A stretch of DNA of 64,000 bases, taken from contig NZ_LOPY01000050.1 in NCBI RefSeq assembly GCF_001469895.1, forward strand, positions 1 to 64,000. Reading direction: 5' to 3'. The notes under the pieces were generated by a model. It was not told where the DNA came from. It made no database searches and was given only the letters and a program-made list of their open reading frames with translations. The DNA is from Pseudoalteromonas sp. XI10. GTDB taxonomy: Bacteria > Pseudomonadota > Gammaproteobacteria > Enterobacterales > Alteromonadaceae. Shown here piece after piece: positions 1 through 7,167 of this stretch. Within the stretch, counting starts at the first letter, position 1, and the number at the start of each line of letters is the position of its first letter. Position numbers and translations under genes: made by a program.

Positions 1-52
1 ATAGCGACAGGTTTAATCCCTCAAAATGATTAAGTATTATTGCGGGTTGGTA

Positions 53-502
53 TTAAAACTTTTTAAGCAGGTTATCGGCTGCGTCCTCAATTAAATCGAG
101 TACTTTTTCGAAACCTTGATCGCCACCATAGTAGGGATCAGGGATCTCGCTTTCCCCTGCGTCACCATGACTTAAAAATAGCGACAACTTATATTGTAAG
201 TGCTCTGGGCACTGGGCTTGTAAATCAGCAAGATTTTGCTTGTCGGCTGCGAGAATTAAGTCAAACTCATGAAAATCAGCTTGAGTCACAGGTCGTGAAT
301 AGATGCCATTAAAACTATAACCGCGCTTTTCAGCTGCTGCTTTTGAACGTGAATCTGGTGGATTACCTTGGTGGTAACCAATGGTGCCAGCAGAATCAAC
401 TTTGACATTGACACCAAGCGCCTTGGCACGACTACGAAGTACCGCTTCAGCGGTAGGTGAGCGGCAAATATTGCCTAAGCAAACAATCAAAACCTTTTTC
501 AT
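53..502 (-). CDS. Low-molecular-weight protein-tyrosine phosphatase
   Basis: A 149-residue cytoplasmic phosphatase of the LMW-PTP family (compare Wzb and YfkJ), which removes phosphate from tyrosine through a cysteinyl-phosphate intermediate. The P-loop CLGNICRS is at residues 8-15, giving nucleophile Cys8 and Arg14. The general-acid loop DPYY starts at Asp122. Length is typical of the family. It is the downstream gene of a pair, 9 bp after the DUF3087-like gene. No exopolysaccharide genes are visible nearby, so a Wzb-like capsule role cannot be assumed and the substrate is unknown. Confidence 0.92.
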   Translation of the reverse strand: MKKVLIVCLGNICRSPTAEAVLRSRAKALGVNVKVDSAGTIGYHQGNPPDSRSKAAAEKRGYSFNGIYSRPVTQADFHEFDLILAADKQNLADLQAQCPEHLQYKLSLFLSHGDAGESEIPDPYYGGDQGFEKVLDLIEDAADNLLKKF

Positions 503-511
503 TATTCGTCC

Positions 512-1018
512 TTAAAATTGCTTTAAGATTGACTCATCATAACGTTCTGCATCAAGCGAGAGATTGTATTTATCTGCAACACTATCAAGCTCTGCCTGCT
601 TAATTGCCAACTCATCCATGGTAATAGTGTTGTCATCAAGCTGCCATAACAATCGTGACCCCGCATAGCTGTAATGAATTGCTAATAAAGCATCTGCATT
701 ACCCTCACGCCCTGCTGCTTTTAACTTTGGCATTTTACGGGTGATTTTATTCAGCGCTTTTTTAAGCTCCCACACATAGACTATTTCAGTCATGTAATCA
801 TGATTGCGGTATTTATTAAGCACAAAGCCCACCAGCAAACTACACACAACAACACCTAATAGGTTCCAATGAAAATGGCTACCGCTTGGGTCAGGGAATA
901 ACGCAATTAATGTTTGTGAAATGGCTAAACTGCCAACGGCTAAAGCAATTACACAAGCAATAATTACTTGGTTTAAATGTTTACGGTAACGGGCTTTATC
1001 TATTTGAATAAGTTTCAT
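512..1018 (-). CDS. DUF3087-like inner-membrane protein
   Basis: A 168-residue protein with two membrane segments at about residues 19-40 and 51-68, followed by a basic cytoplasmic stretch and a helical, acidic C-terminal half. It resembles the DUF3087 family of marine gammaproteobacteria; that name is from recall of the pattern, not from a search. No catalytic motif is visible. It is transcribed with the phosphatase gene 9 bp downstream and diverges from the TonB-like gene. Function unknown. Confidence 0.75.
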   Translation of the reverse strand: MKLIQIDKARYRKHLNQVIIACVIALAVGSLAISQTLIALFPDPSGSHFHWNLLGVVVCSLLVGFVLNKYRNHDYMTEIVYVWELKKALNKITRKMPKLKAAGREGNADALLAIHYSYAGSRLLWQLDDNTITMDELAIKQAELDSVADKYNLSLDAERYDESILKQF

Positions 1019-1049
1019 AACAACCTAAAAAACTTGTGAAAAATAAAAA

Positions 1050-1065
1050 GTGAAAAAAATTTCAC
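1050..1065. promoter_or_regulatory. Inverted repeat in divergent promoter region
   Basis: GTGAAA-AAAA-TTTCAC lies between the divergent DUF3087-like and TonB-like genes. It may be an operator or a short hairpin; no regulator is identified. Confidence 0.25.
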
Positions 1066-1124
1066 CCCTTTTTTATTTGCCAGCCGTTTTAGCTATGAAA
1101 GCAATTATCCAAAGAGGAACGGCT

Positions 1125-1772
1125 ATGCATACTTTACCACTAAACTCAGCAAGCTTGAATAACAGCAATGCTGCTTTAAAGACAACCGCAGCAATTATTG
1201 GCGGCGGTGTCATGACCTTTGCAGCATTTGCATTTATGCAGTACTTAATTTCTGCTGAGCAAAGAGCCGATGTTAAAACAGGCCCAGATATCACGGTTGA
1301 AATTTATGAAGTACCCAAAGACTCAAAAGTGCAAGTAAAGCAAACACTGCCGCCACCGCCAGTTGCTAAAATGCCACCAAAAGTACCACCGCGCCCAACC
1401 ATTGATTCGACCGATACAGTTGTAGTAGCGGATTTAACACCACCTATGACTTTCGATAACATTGGCGACACGCTTAGCAAAAGCATTAACCAACCAACGG
1501 GAGATGCAACACCAATTGTGCGTATAAACCCTAAGTACCCTCCGGTAGCAGCTCGTGATGGCATTGAAGGTTGGGTACAAATTAGCTTTAGCATTTCTCC
1601 GACTGGCGAAGTGATTGACCCTGTTATTATTGATGCCGAGCCCAAACGGGTATTTAACCGTGAAGCAATTCGCGCCATTAAACGTTGGAAATATCGCCCT
1701 AAAGTAGTTGAAGGTGTGGCACAATTACAAACAAACCAAAGCGTTCAACTTGATTTTAAAATAGATGGATAA
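1125..1772 (+). CDS. TonB-family energy transducer
   Basis: A 215-residue TonB-like protein expected to link the inner-membrane proton-motive force to outer-membrane receptors. It has one membrane anchor at about residues 22-43, a proline-rich spacer (PPPP, then PPKVPPRP) and a C-terminal TonB domain with the typical NPKYPPVAARDGIEGWV strand-helix entry and RAIKRWKYRP. The ATG at 1125 follows AGAGGAAC at good spacing. An upstream GTG at 1050 would start inside a palindrome and add a poor leader. The ECF sigma gene begins 6 bp after the stop, suggesting co-transcription. No exbB/exbD is present in the window. Confidence 0.88.
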   Translation: MHTLPLNSASLNNSNAALKTTAAIIGGGVMTFAAFAFMQYLISAEQRADVKTGPDITVEIYEVPKDSKVQVKQTLPPPPVAKMPPKVPPRPTIDSTDTVVVADLTPPMTFDNIGDTLSKSINQPTGDATPIVRINPKYPPVAARDGIEGWVQISFSISPTGEVIDPVIIDAEPKRVFNREAIRAIKRWKYRPKVVEGVAQLQTNQSVQLDFKIDG

Positions 1773-1778
1773 CTGCCT

Positions 1779-2330
1779 ATGATAATGAGCATCAAGACAT
1801 GGTTATTTGACAAGCCAAGCACAGATTGTTTGGCGCAGTATGCCAAAACGGGCGACAACCGTTACCTTAACCAACTCGTTGCTCAATACGGGAACGATCT
1901 TTATCACTATCTAGTTACACAAAGTGATAAAGATCTTGCCCTTGATATATGCCAACAAACCTGGTTAAAAGTCATTGATAAACGCGACTTTTACAATGAT
2001 CAAAACAACCCAAAAGCGTGGCTTTTTCGGTTAGCACGTAATTTATTAATTGATGAGTTTCGTAAGCAGCAAAAGTTCGTTGAATTAGAAGACAACCAAC
2101 TATTTACTGAATCTCAGGATGCAAGTTATCACTACGACTACGAAGCCTTTGATAAAGCACTCATGGGACTTAGCTTTGTACAACGTGAAGCGCTGACCTT
2201 ACAACAAGAAGGCTTTAGTCTCGAAGATATTGTTGCTATCACACAAAGTAACCAAGAGACTATTAAAACTCGGCTGCGATATGCCCGTCAAAACCTGAAA
2301 CAACAACTAGGAGGCCATCATGAAGCGTAA
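1779..2330 (+). CDS. ECF-type RNA polymerase sigma factor
   Basis: A 183-residue group 4 sigma factor. Region 2 spans about residues 25-90 with the core-binding helix DICQQTWLKVI and the -10-recognition helix WLFRLARNLLIDEFRK. Region 4 spans about residues 125-180, with LSFVQREALTL and an HTH around DIVAITQSNQETIKTRL. No extra domain is present. The next gene starts inside its last codons (11-bp overlap), the usual arrangement for a sigma / anti-sigma pair. An alternative ATG lies 6 bp downstream. Target promoters are unknown; the TonB-like gene upstream could be part of its regulon. Confidence 0.92.
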   Translation: MIMSIKTWLFDKPSTDCLAQYAKTGDNRYLNQLVAQYGNDLYHYLVTQSDKDLALDICQQTWLKVIDKRDFYNDQNNPKAWLFRLARNLLIDEFRKQQKFVELEDNQLFTESQDASYHYDYEAFDKALMGLSFVQREALTLQQEGFSLEDIVAITQSNQETIKTRLRYARQNLKQQLGGHHEA

Positions 2331-2919
2331 CGACGAGCAACTCGATGCTGATTTAAAAGCACATTTTCAAAAACGTAAGGCAGAGCACAGCTTAAGCAGC
2401 GACGAGCTTTCACACATGCAAAAGCCACAGTCGGCAACGCCAAGACCACAGCGCTTTTTAGGCCTGCAAATGACCGGAGTATTTGCTGCTTTAGCGATTC
2501 TTGGTTTTGTCATGCTGCAATACAACAACCGTGAATTAACCCATGTTTATGCTGTGGATTTAGCGGATTATCAATGGCTTGAGGTACATGAACTCGACGC
2601 CAAAGGCAGCTATGTGAGCAGCCTTAAACAACAAAAACAAAACCTAGATGCGAACTACCAACAAGCATTAGCCAACCACCAAGCCCGCACCAGCTTCACA
2701 GGCCGTCTAGTCAGTGTTGATAACGACTGGTATATCGCCGACTGCGAGCAAAATGTCATAGTACAAATTAAACAATCACTCCTTGAAGAACTACAAAAAC
2801 ACGGCACCCTAGATACTCATATTCACCAAGGAGACTTACTCGCCCTAGACCAAAACAAACAAGGCCAAATCATCGCACTCAAACAACTGACCCATGAAGC
2901 GGAAAAGTGTACGAGTTAG
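2320..2919 (+). CDS. Putative membrane-bound anti-sigma factor
   Basis: A 199-residue protein with an acidic/basic cytoplasmic N-terminus (about 1-45), one membrane segment (about 46-66) and a periplasmic C-terminal region. It overlaps the sigma gene by 11 bp and has a strong AGGAGG site. Position and topology support an anti-sigma role, but no recognised zinc-binding anti-sigma motif is visible, so the function is inferred. Its TAG stop lies inside the dispersed-repeat sequence AGTTAGCGAG, suggesting that the repeat array abuts or has replaced the original 3' end. Confidence 0.6.
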   Translation: MKRNDEQLDADLKAHFQKRKAEHSLSSDELSHMQKPQSATPRPQRFLGLQMTGVFAALAILGFVMLQYNNRELTHVYAVDLADYQWLEVHELDAKGSYVSSLKQQKQNLDANYQQALANHQARTSFTGRLVSVDNDWYIADCEQNVIVQIKQSLLEELQKHGTLDTHIHQGDLLALDQNKQGQIIALKQLTHEAEKCTS

Positions 2920-3194
2920 CGAGCTCGTAGGTTGGGTAGAGCGTAGCGAAACCCAACACAATCAGAGCTGTCAGATTTAAAAAGTTAGCGAGCTACAAGG
3001 GGAAAGAGTAAAGGAGTTCGTAGGTTGGGTAGAGCGTAGCGAAACCCAACACACTCAGAGCTATCAGATTTAAAAAAGTTAGCGAGCTACAAGGGGAAAG
3101 AGTAAAGGAGTTCGTAGGTTGGCTAGAGCGTAGCGAAACCCAACACACTCAGAGCTGTCAGGTTTAAAAAAGTTAGCGAGCTACAAGAGTAAAG
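2914..3194. repeat. Tandem array of three ~93-bp repeat units
   Basis: Three near-identical units, spaced 93 and 94 bp, each contain a palindromic core (GTTGGGT...ACCCAAC) at 2931-2957, 3024-3050 and 3118-3144. Each core is followed by CAGAGCTxTCAG and AGTTAGCGAGCTACAAG. The third core has one C in place of G in its left arm. The same core recurs at 5456, 47874 and 47963. This array accounts for most of the 367-bp gap between 2919 and 3287; no gene is seen there. Confidence 0.92.
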
Positions 3195-3286
3195 TCGCAA
3201 GTTTTTAAGTAGCAGCGGGTTTTCCCCGCGTAGTTAGTCTTCAGATGTCAGATCATTCTTCTGACATTTGATACCTAATATCAATT

Positions 3287-4033
3287 TCACTCCCCTACTT
3301 TCGGTAGCACGCTTTTACTAATCACTTCAAATGTATCTAGGTCTATCAGCATAGAGTAAACTTCATCGTTGTTGATAAATACAACGAATAAACTGCCCTC
3401 AGCGTTGAGGTTAGACTCTACAATTCGGTTGTAACCTGAAATAACTTCGCTGTAGTTTGAGCCATCAATCTTGCTTAGCGCGAAGGTGCGCTTATCTTTG
3501 CCATCGAGCAGTTTGTCGTTGTTGGTATCGTTTTTGATAACTTCATACGAAACTGCCTTAGGAGCATAGATTTTTTGCTCCTTGTAAGGACGAGTATCAA
3601 ACTCTTTGTAATGGCTTAAAGCACCAAACTCTATGATCAATTGATCCGTTGTTTTAAATAGCCACTTGGCGTGATTGGTTTTGTCATTAAGAAACAAGAT
3701 GTTCTTTGAGCGCGTAGGTCTGTATTTATAACCACCGCTAAAATTATTGTAAACTGTTACGTCAGCTTTAACCTCGATATCCAGTTTTTCTGATTCCAAC
3801 GGGATAAAGTAAAAATCACTCCCCTCGACCTTACGGGGGTAACCCAGTTTCCACTTTTCTTGCTGCTTTTCATCTTCAGCTAAGTTTAGTGTTTGTTGCT
3901 GTTCATGGTTATCGGACTTTAGTAAGTTAGCAACAAAGTTATACCCTATTGCTGCTGTTCCAATGATTAAGCCCATAAGTAAAATTAGGCCGTTAACATT
4001 CCACACCCATTTAAAAAACTTTTCTGACTTCAT
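3287..4033 (-). CDS. Unknown membrane-anchored protein
   Basis: A 248-residue protein with a single N-terminal membrane helix (about residues 12-36) and a hydrophilic, lysine- and aspartate-rich external domain with many alternating beta-strand-like segments. No family or catalytic motif was recognised. It stands alone, with repeat arrays on both sides (2914-3194 and 4091-4197), and points away from the neighbouring dehydrogenase gene. It could be an accessory gene acquired between repeats. Confidence 0.7.
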   Translation of the reverse strand: MKSEKFFKWVWNVNGLILLMGLIIGTAAIGYNFVANLLKSDNHEQQQTLNLAEDEKQQEKWKLGYPRKVEGSDFYFIPLESEKLDIEVKADVTVYNNFSGGYKYRPTRSKNILFLNDKTNHAKWLFKTTDQLIIEFGALSHYKEFDTRPYKEQKIYAPKAVSYEVIKNDTNNDKLLDGKDKRTFALSKIDGSNYSEVISGYNRIVESNLNAEGSLFVVFINNDEVYSMLIDLDTFEVISKSVLPKVGE

Positions 4034-4090
4034 ACGACTTGTTAAATCCTTTTAAGAATAAGAACTTGCTAAGCTAGCAGATTTAAAACA

Positions 4091-4197
4091 AGTTAGCGAG
4101 TTACAAGGGGAAAGAGTAAAGGAGTACCCTGGGCGTGAAATTTATTTCGCGCGATGGTTCAACGAGCCATCAGCTTTCAAACTGACTGCTGACGGCT
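4091..4197. repeat. Direct repeat, copy A
   Basis: A 107-bp composite: AGTTAGCGAGTTACAAGG, a GAGTAAAGGA tract, a palindrome-like GGCGTGAAATTTATTTCGCG, then GGTTCAACGAGC and ATCAGCTTTCAAACTGAC. It is almost identical, in the same orientation, to 5484-5590. The two copies bracket the dehydrogenase gene. Confidence 0.88.
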
Positions 4198-4318
4198 AAT
4201 ACTCCGCTCTTTACCTCGCTTTTCCTACCAATAATCGCACATTGCTCTAATGTTAATAACAATTTAATGCTGAACCAGCTAGGCTAGTAACATCGTGTTT
4301 AAATATTATGGAGTTACC

Positions 4319-5455
4319 ATGAAAAGGTCTTTGTTTAACAGTTTAATCATTGCCTCAATTAGCTTGTCGAGCTTGCAAGCTTGTGCTCAGCCGGAGCAAA
4401 AGATTCCTCTGGATGCCAGCGCTAATAACTACAAACTAGAATTAGTAAGCGAAGGTATTCAAATTCCTTGGGGTATGGCTTGGCTTAACGAGCGTGACTT
4501 ACTCGTTACCGACAGACGTGGCGAGCTTAGGTTAATTCGTGATGGCAAACTCGTTGAGCAAGCAGTTAAAGGCACACCTAAAGTACATGATGAAGGTCAA
4601 GGGGGCTTATTAGATATAGAACTTGATCCGAACTTTGCCGACAATGGTTGGATTTACTTTTCGTACTCGGGCTATGAAGGCGATGGTGAGGGTTACAATA
4701 CCTCAATTATGCGTGCCCGCTTTAAAGATATGGCTCTTGTCGATCAGCAATTATTGTTTGATGGCGAGCCGAATATTGAAACAACAAAACACTATGGTTC
4801 GCGTATAGAGTTCGACAAACAAGGTTACTTGTACTTCTCTATTGGCGACCGTGGCAAAAGAGACGTTCACCCTCAAAGCCTAGACTATGATGCGGGCAAA
4901 ATTCACCGTATCAATAGCGATGGCTCTATCCCTAAATCAAACCCGTTTTATAACCATAAAACAACTCACAAAAGTATTTATTCGTATGGACACCGAAACC
5001 CACAAGGTATGGCAATGCACCCTGAGACGGGAGTTATTTGGAGCCATGAACATGGCCCTCGTGGCGGCGATGAAATCAACATAGTTAAAGCAGGTGCAAA
5101 CTATGGTTGGCCTGAGATCACTTATGGGATCAACTACATTGGTACAAAAATTACCGACGAAACCAGTCGCGAGGGAATGGAACAACCTGATTGGTATTGG
5201 GTGCCTTCAATTGCCCCTTCTGGAATGGAATTTATCACCAGCGATAAATACCCACAGTGGCAAGGCCAAATTGCCGTAGGTTCGATGAAGTTTGGCCACC
5301 TTGTTTTGGTGAAACTTGATGGTGACAAAGTAACAGGCCACAGCAAGGTATTTGAAGGTGTAGGTCGCGTTCGTAGCCTAGCCACCCACCCTAATGGTGA
5401 TTTATATCTTGGTGTTGATGGTGTCGGTGTTTATAAAGTTGTACCTAAATCGTAG
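4319..5455 (+). CDS. PQQ-dependent aldose sugar dehydrogenase (YliI-like)
   Basis: A 378-residue exported protein of the glucose/sorbosone dehydrogenase family, six-bladed beta-propeller enzymes that oxidise sugars with PQQ in the periplasm. The signal peptide ends near LSSLQAC; the Cys may be lipidated, though Gln at -2 is atypical. Family landmarks are IPWGMAWL, GGLLDIELDP, HYGSRIEFD, YLYFSIGDRG, GHRNPQGMA and HEHGPRGGDEIN followed by NYGWP. The ATG at 4319 follows GGAG; a GTG 24 bp upstream is less likely. No PQQ synthesis genes are present here. The TAG stop is part of repeat sequence (CGTAGGTTGGG). Confidence 0.9.
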   Translation: MKRSLFNSLIIASISLSSLQACAQPEQKIPLDASANNYKLELVSEGIQIPWGMAWLNERDLLVTDRRGELRLIRDGKLVEQAVKGTPKVHDEGQGGLLDIELDPNFADNGWIYFSYSGYEGDGEGYNTSIMRARFKDMALVDQQLLFDGEPNIETTKHYGSRIEFDKQGYLYFSIGDRGKRDVHPQSLDYDAGKIHRINSDGSIPKSNPFYNHKTTHKSIYSYGHRNPQGMAMHPETGVIWSHEHGPRGGDEINIVKAGANYGWPEITYGINYIGTKITDETSREGMEQPDWYWVPSIAPSGMEFITSDKYPQWQGQIAVGSMKFGHLVLVKLDGDKVTGHSKVFEGVGRVRSLATHPNGDLYLGVDGVGVYKVVPKS

Positions 5456-5590
5456 GTTGGGTAGAGCGGAGCGAAACCCAACGAGTTAGCGAGTTACAAG
5501 GGGAAAGAGTAAAGGAATACCGTAGGCGTGAAATTTATTTCGCGCGATGGTTCAACGAGCTATCAGCTTTCAAACTGACGGCTGACGGCT
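5453..5590. repeat. Palindromic repeat plus direct repeat, copy B
   Basis: The palindromic core (5456-5482) starts immediately after the dehydrogenase stop codon and runs into a 107-bp copy (5484-5590) of the repeat at 4091-4197. It ends in short GACGGCT iterations. The composite unit matches the modules of the 2914-3194 array. Confidence 0.88.
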
Positions 5591-5636
5591 GACGGCTATC
5601 AGACTTGAATATGCGAGTTATCGAAATTCAAGCAAT

Positions 5637-5667
5637 AAAAAACCACAGACTTCTCTGTGGTTTTTTT
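5637..5667. terminator. Bidirectional intrinsic terminator
   Basis: Stem AACCACAGA / TCTGTGGTT with a 4-nt loop, flanked by A-run and T-run. It serves the nhaC-type gene on the minus strand and possibly read-through from the dehydrogenase side. Confidence 0.88.
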
Positions 5668-5696
5668 ACTTATAACTAAAGGCTTAAAGCTATTAC

Positions 5697-7073
5697 TTAT
5701 AAAACAATAATACTCGTCACTAGGTAAGCAATGAAAGTTAATGCGCCACCGAATAAGGCGTATGGCATTTGGGTTTTTACGTGAGTTAATAAATCACACC
5801 CTGATGCAATGGCCGATACCGCGCTGGTATCTGAGATTGGCGAGCAGTGATCGCCAAACACACCACCACCTAAAATAGCGGCAATAACCAATGAAGGTGG
5901 TAAACCTAAAGCTTGAATGAGCGGTACACCAATTGGAATAAGTATTGCGAATGTGCCCCATGAGGTACCTGTGGTAAATGAAATAACCGCACCTGTAATA
6001 AATAGCACTGGCACAACTAAATAAATAGGTAAGAAATCACCTACTAGGCCTGCTACAAACACACCGGTACCAAGGTCTTTCAAGCTTGCGCCTAACGTGA
6101 GTGATAGCAATACAATAGATACTAATGGCAGTAACTCGCCCATTCCTTTAAAGCCAATATCTACCAGCTTATGGTGTGTAAATTCACGCGAGCTAATCAT
6201 TAAAAAGTAAGCTACAACACAGGCTAAAATAGTTGCATACAGCACTGATTTAGAACCACTACCGCTGGCAATATCGCCATCGCCAGTCCAGAACATAAAG
6301 CCAACCATACTACCAATTAGCGTAATAAGAGGCACAAGCATGTAACGTGCTTTTGAACCTTTCACTTCTTCTGTAAGTTCGGTTTCTTGTTGCTCTATAT
6401 TTTCTTCAGCTTGCTTTAATGGGCCATGTACCTTGTCAAAGGTAATGGTGTAAAACACAATAAGTAAGGTAATAATGGCGTAAAAGTTATAACCAATACT
6501 GCCCCACAACACCGATACCGCAGACTCTTCCATTTCATAGTTGCCAAGAAGGCCGAGCACATAGGCGCCCCATCCATTTAGCAAGATTAAAATACACACA
6601 GGTGCGCTGGTACTATCGATAATGTAGGCAAGGCGTGCTCGGCTCATTTTAAATTTATCGAATAAACCACGCGATAAAATTCCCGAGGTTAATACGCTTA
6701 AGTTCGATTCAATGAATACCGCAATACCTGAGAACATGGTTAAGTAGCCGACTTGGCGCTTACTTTTAGCCACCCCTTTGTTCATCAGCAAATTAACGGT
6801 AGCGGCTACACCGCCAGATTCACGAATATAGGCAAGTAAAGCACCTATTAAGATACTAAAAATAAGTATGCGGCTATTACCAGGGGAGCTGGCAACCTCA
6901 ATGACTCGCTCGATAGTGTTGATAAAGGTGAAAAACAAGGTATTACCTTCACCATTCAGAGCAAGTAAAAACTCAGACGACGCAACCGCGACCAATAACG
7001 CCATGATCACTTCTTTGCGCCAAAACACAATTAAGATAGCAATCAAGGGTGGTAAAATTGAATACCAAGACAT
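5697..7073 (-). CDS. NhaC-family Na+/H+ antiporter-like transporter
   Basis: A 458-residue polytopic membrane protein with about 11-12 helices. Conserved-looking family segments are FIESNLSVLTSG (about 119-130), a serine-rich SRARLAYIIDSTSAPVC, FTTGTSWGTFAILIPIG and GGGVFGDHCSPISDTSAVSA. The last resembles the ion-binding signature of the NhaC family. The acidic loop near residues 220-240 is cytoplasmic. It is the first gene of the peptidoglycan-scavenging region. Possible roles are sustaining the Na+ gradient for the symporter at 17810-19378, or moving an organic anion or peptide. The specific substrate is not determinable. Confidence 0.85.
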   Translation of the reverse strand: MSWYSILPPLIAILIVFWRKEVIMALLVAVASSEFLLALNGEGNTLFFTFINTIERVIEVASSPGNSRILIFSILIGALLAYIRESGGVAATVNLLMNKGVAKSKRQVGYLTMFSGIAVFIESNLSVLTSGILSRGLFDKFKMSRARLAYIIDSTSAPVCILILLNGWGAYVLGLLGNYEMEESAVSVLWGSIGYNFYAIITLLIVFYTITFDKVHGPLKQAEENIEQQETELTEEVKGSKARYMLVPLITLIGSMVGFMFWTGDGDIASGSGSKSVLYATILACVVAYFLMISSREFTHHKLVDIGFKGMGELLPLVSIVLLSLTLGASLKDLGTGVFVAGLVGDFLPIYLVVPVLFITGAVISFTTGTSWGTFAILIPIGVPLIQALGLPPSLVIAAILGGGVFGDHCSPISDTSAVSAIASGCDLLTHVKTQMPYALFGGALTFIAYLVTSIIVL

Positions 7074-7167
7074 AAAAACCCTTTTAAATTAAGAACAACA
7101 TTTTATTTTTATTATGCGAAAACTCGCTAAGCTTAATGGCTTTGCCACCAAACTCAACTTAATTCGA

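Noticed and set aside
1050..1124. Extended GTG start for the TonB-like gene
   Set aside because: The GTG lies inside a palindrome and would add a 25-residue leader without a ribosome site; ATG 1125 has one.
2914..5590. Insertion sequence or transposon
   Set aside because: No transposase frame or terminal inverted repeats with target duplication; only short non-coding repeats.
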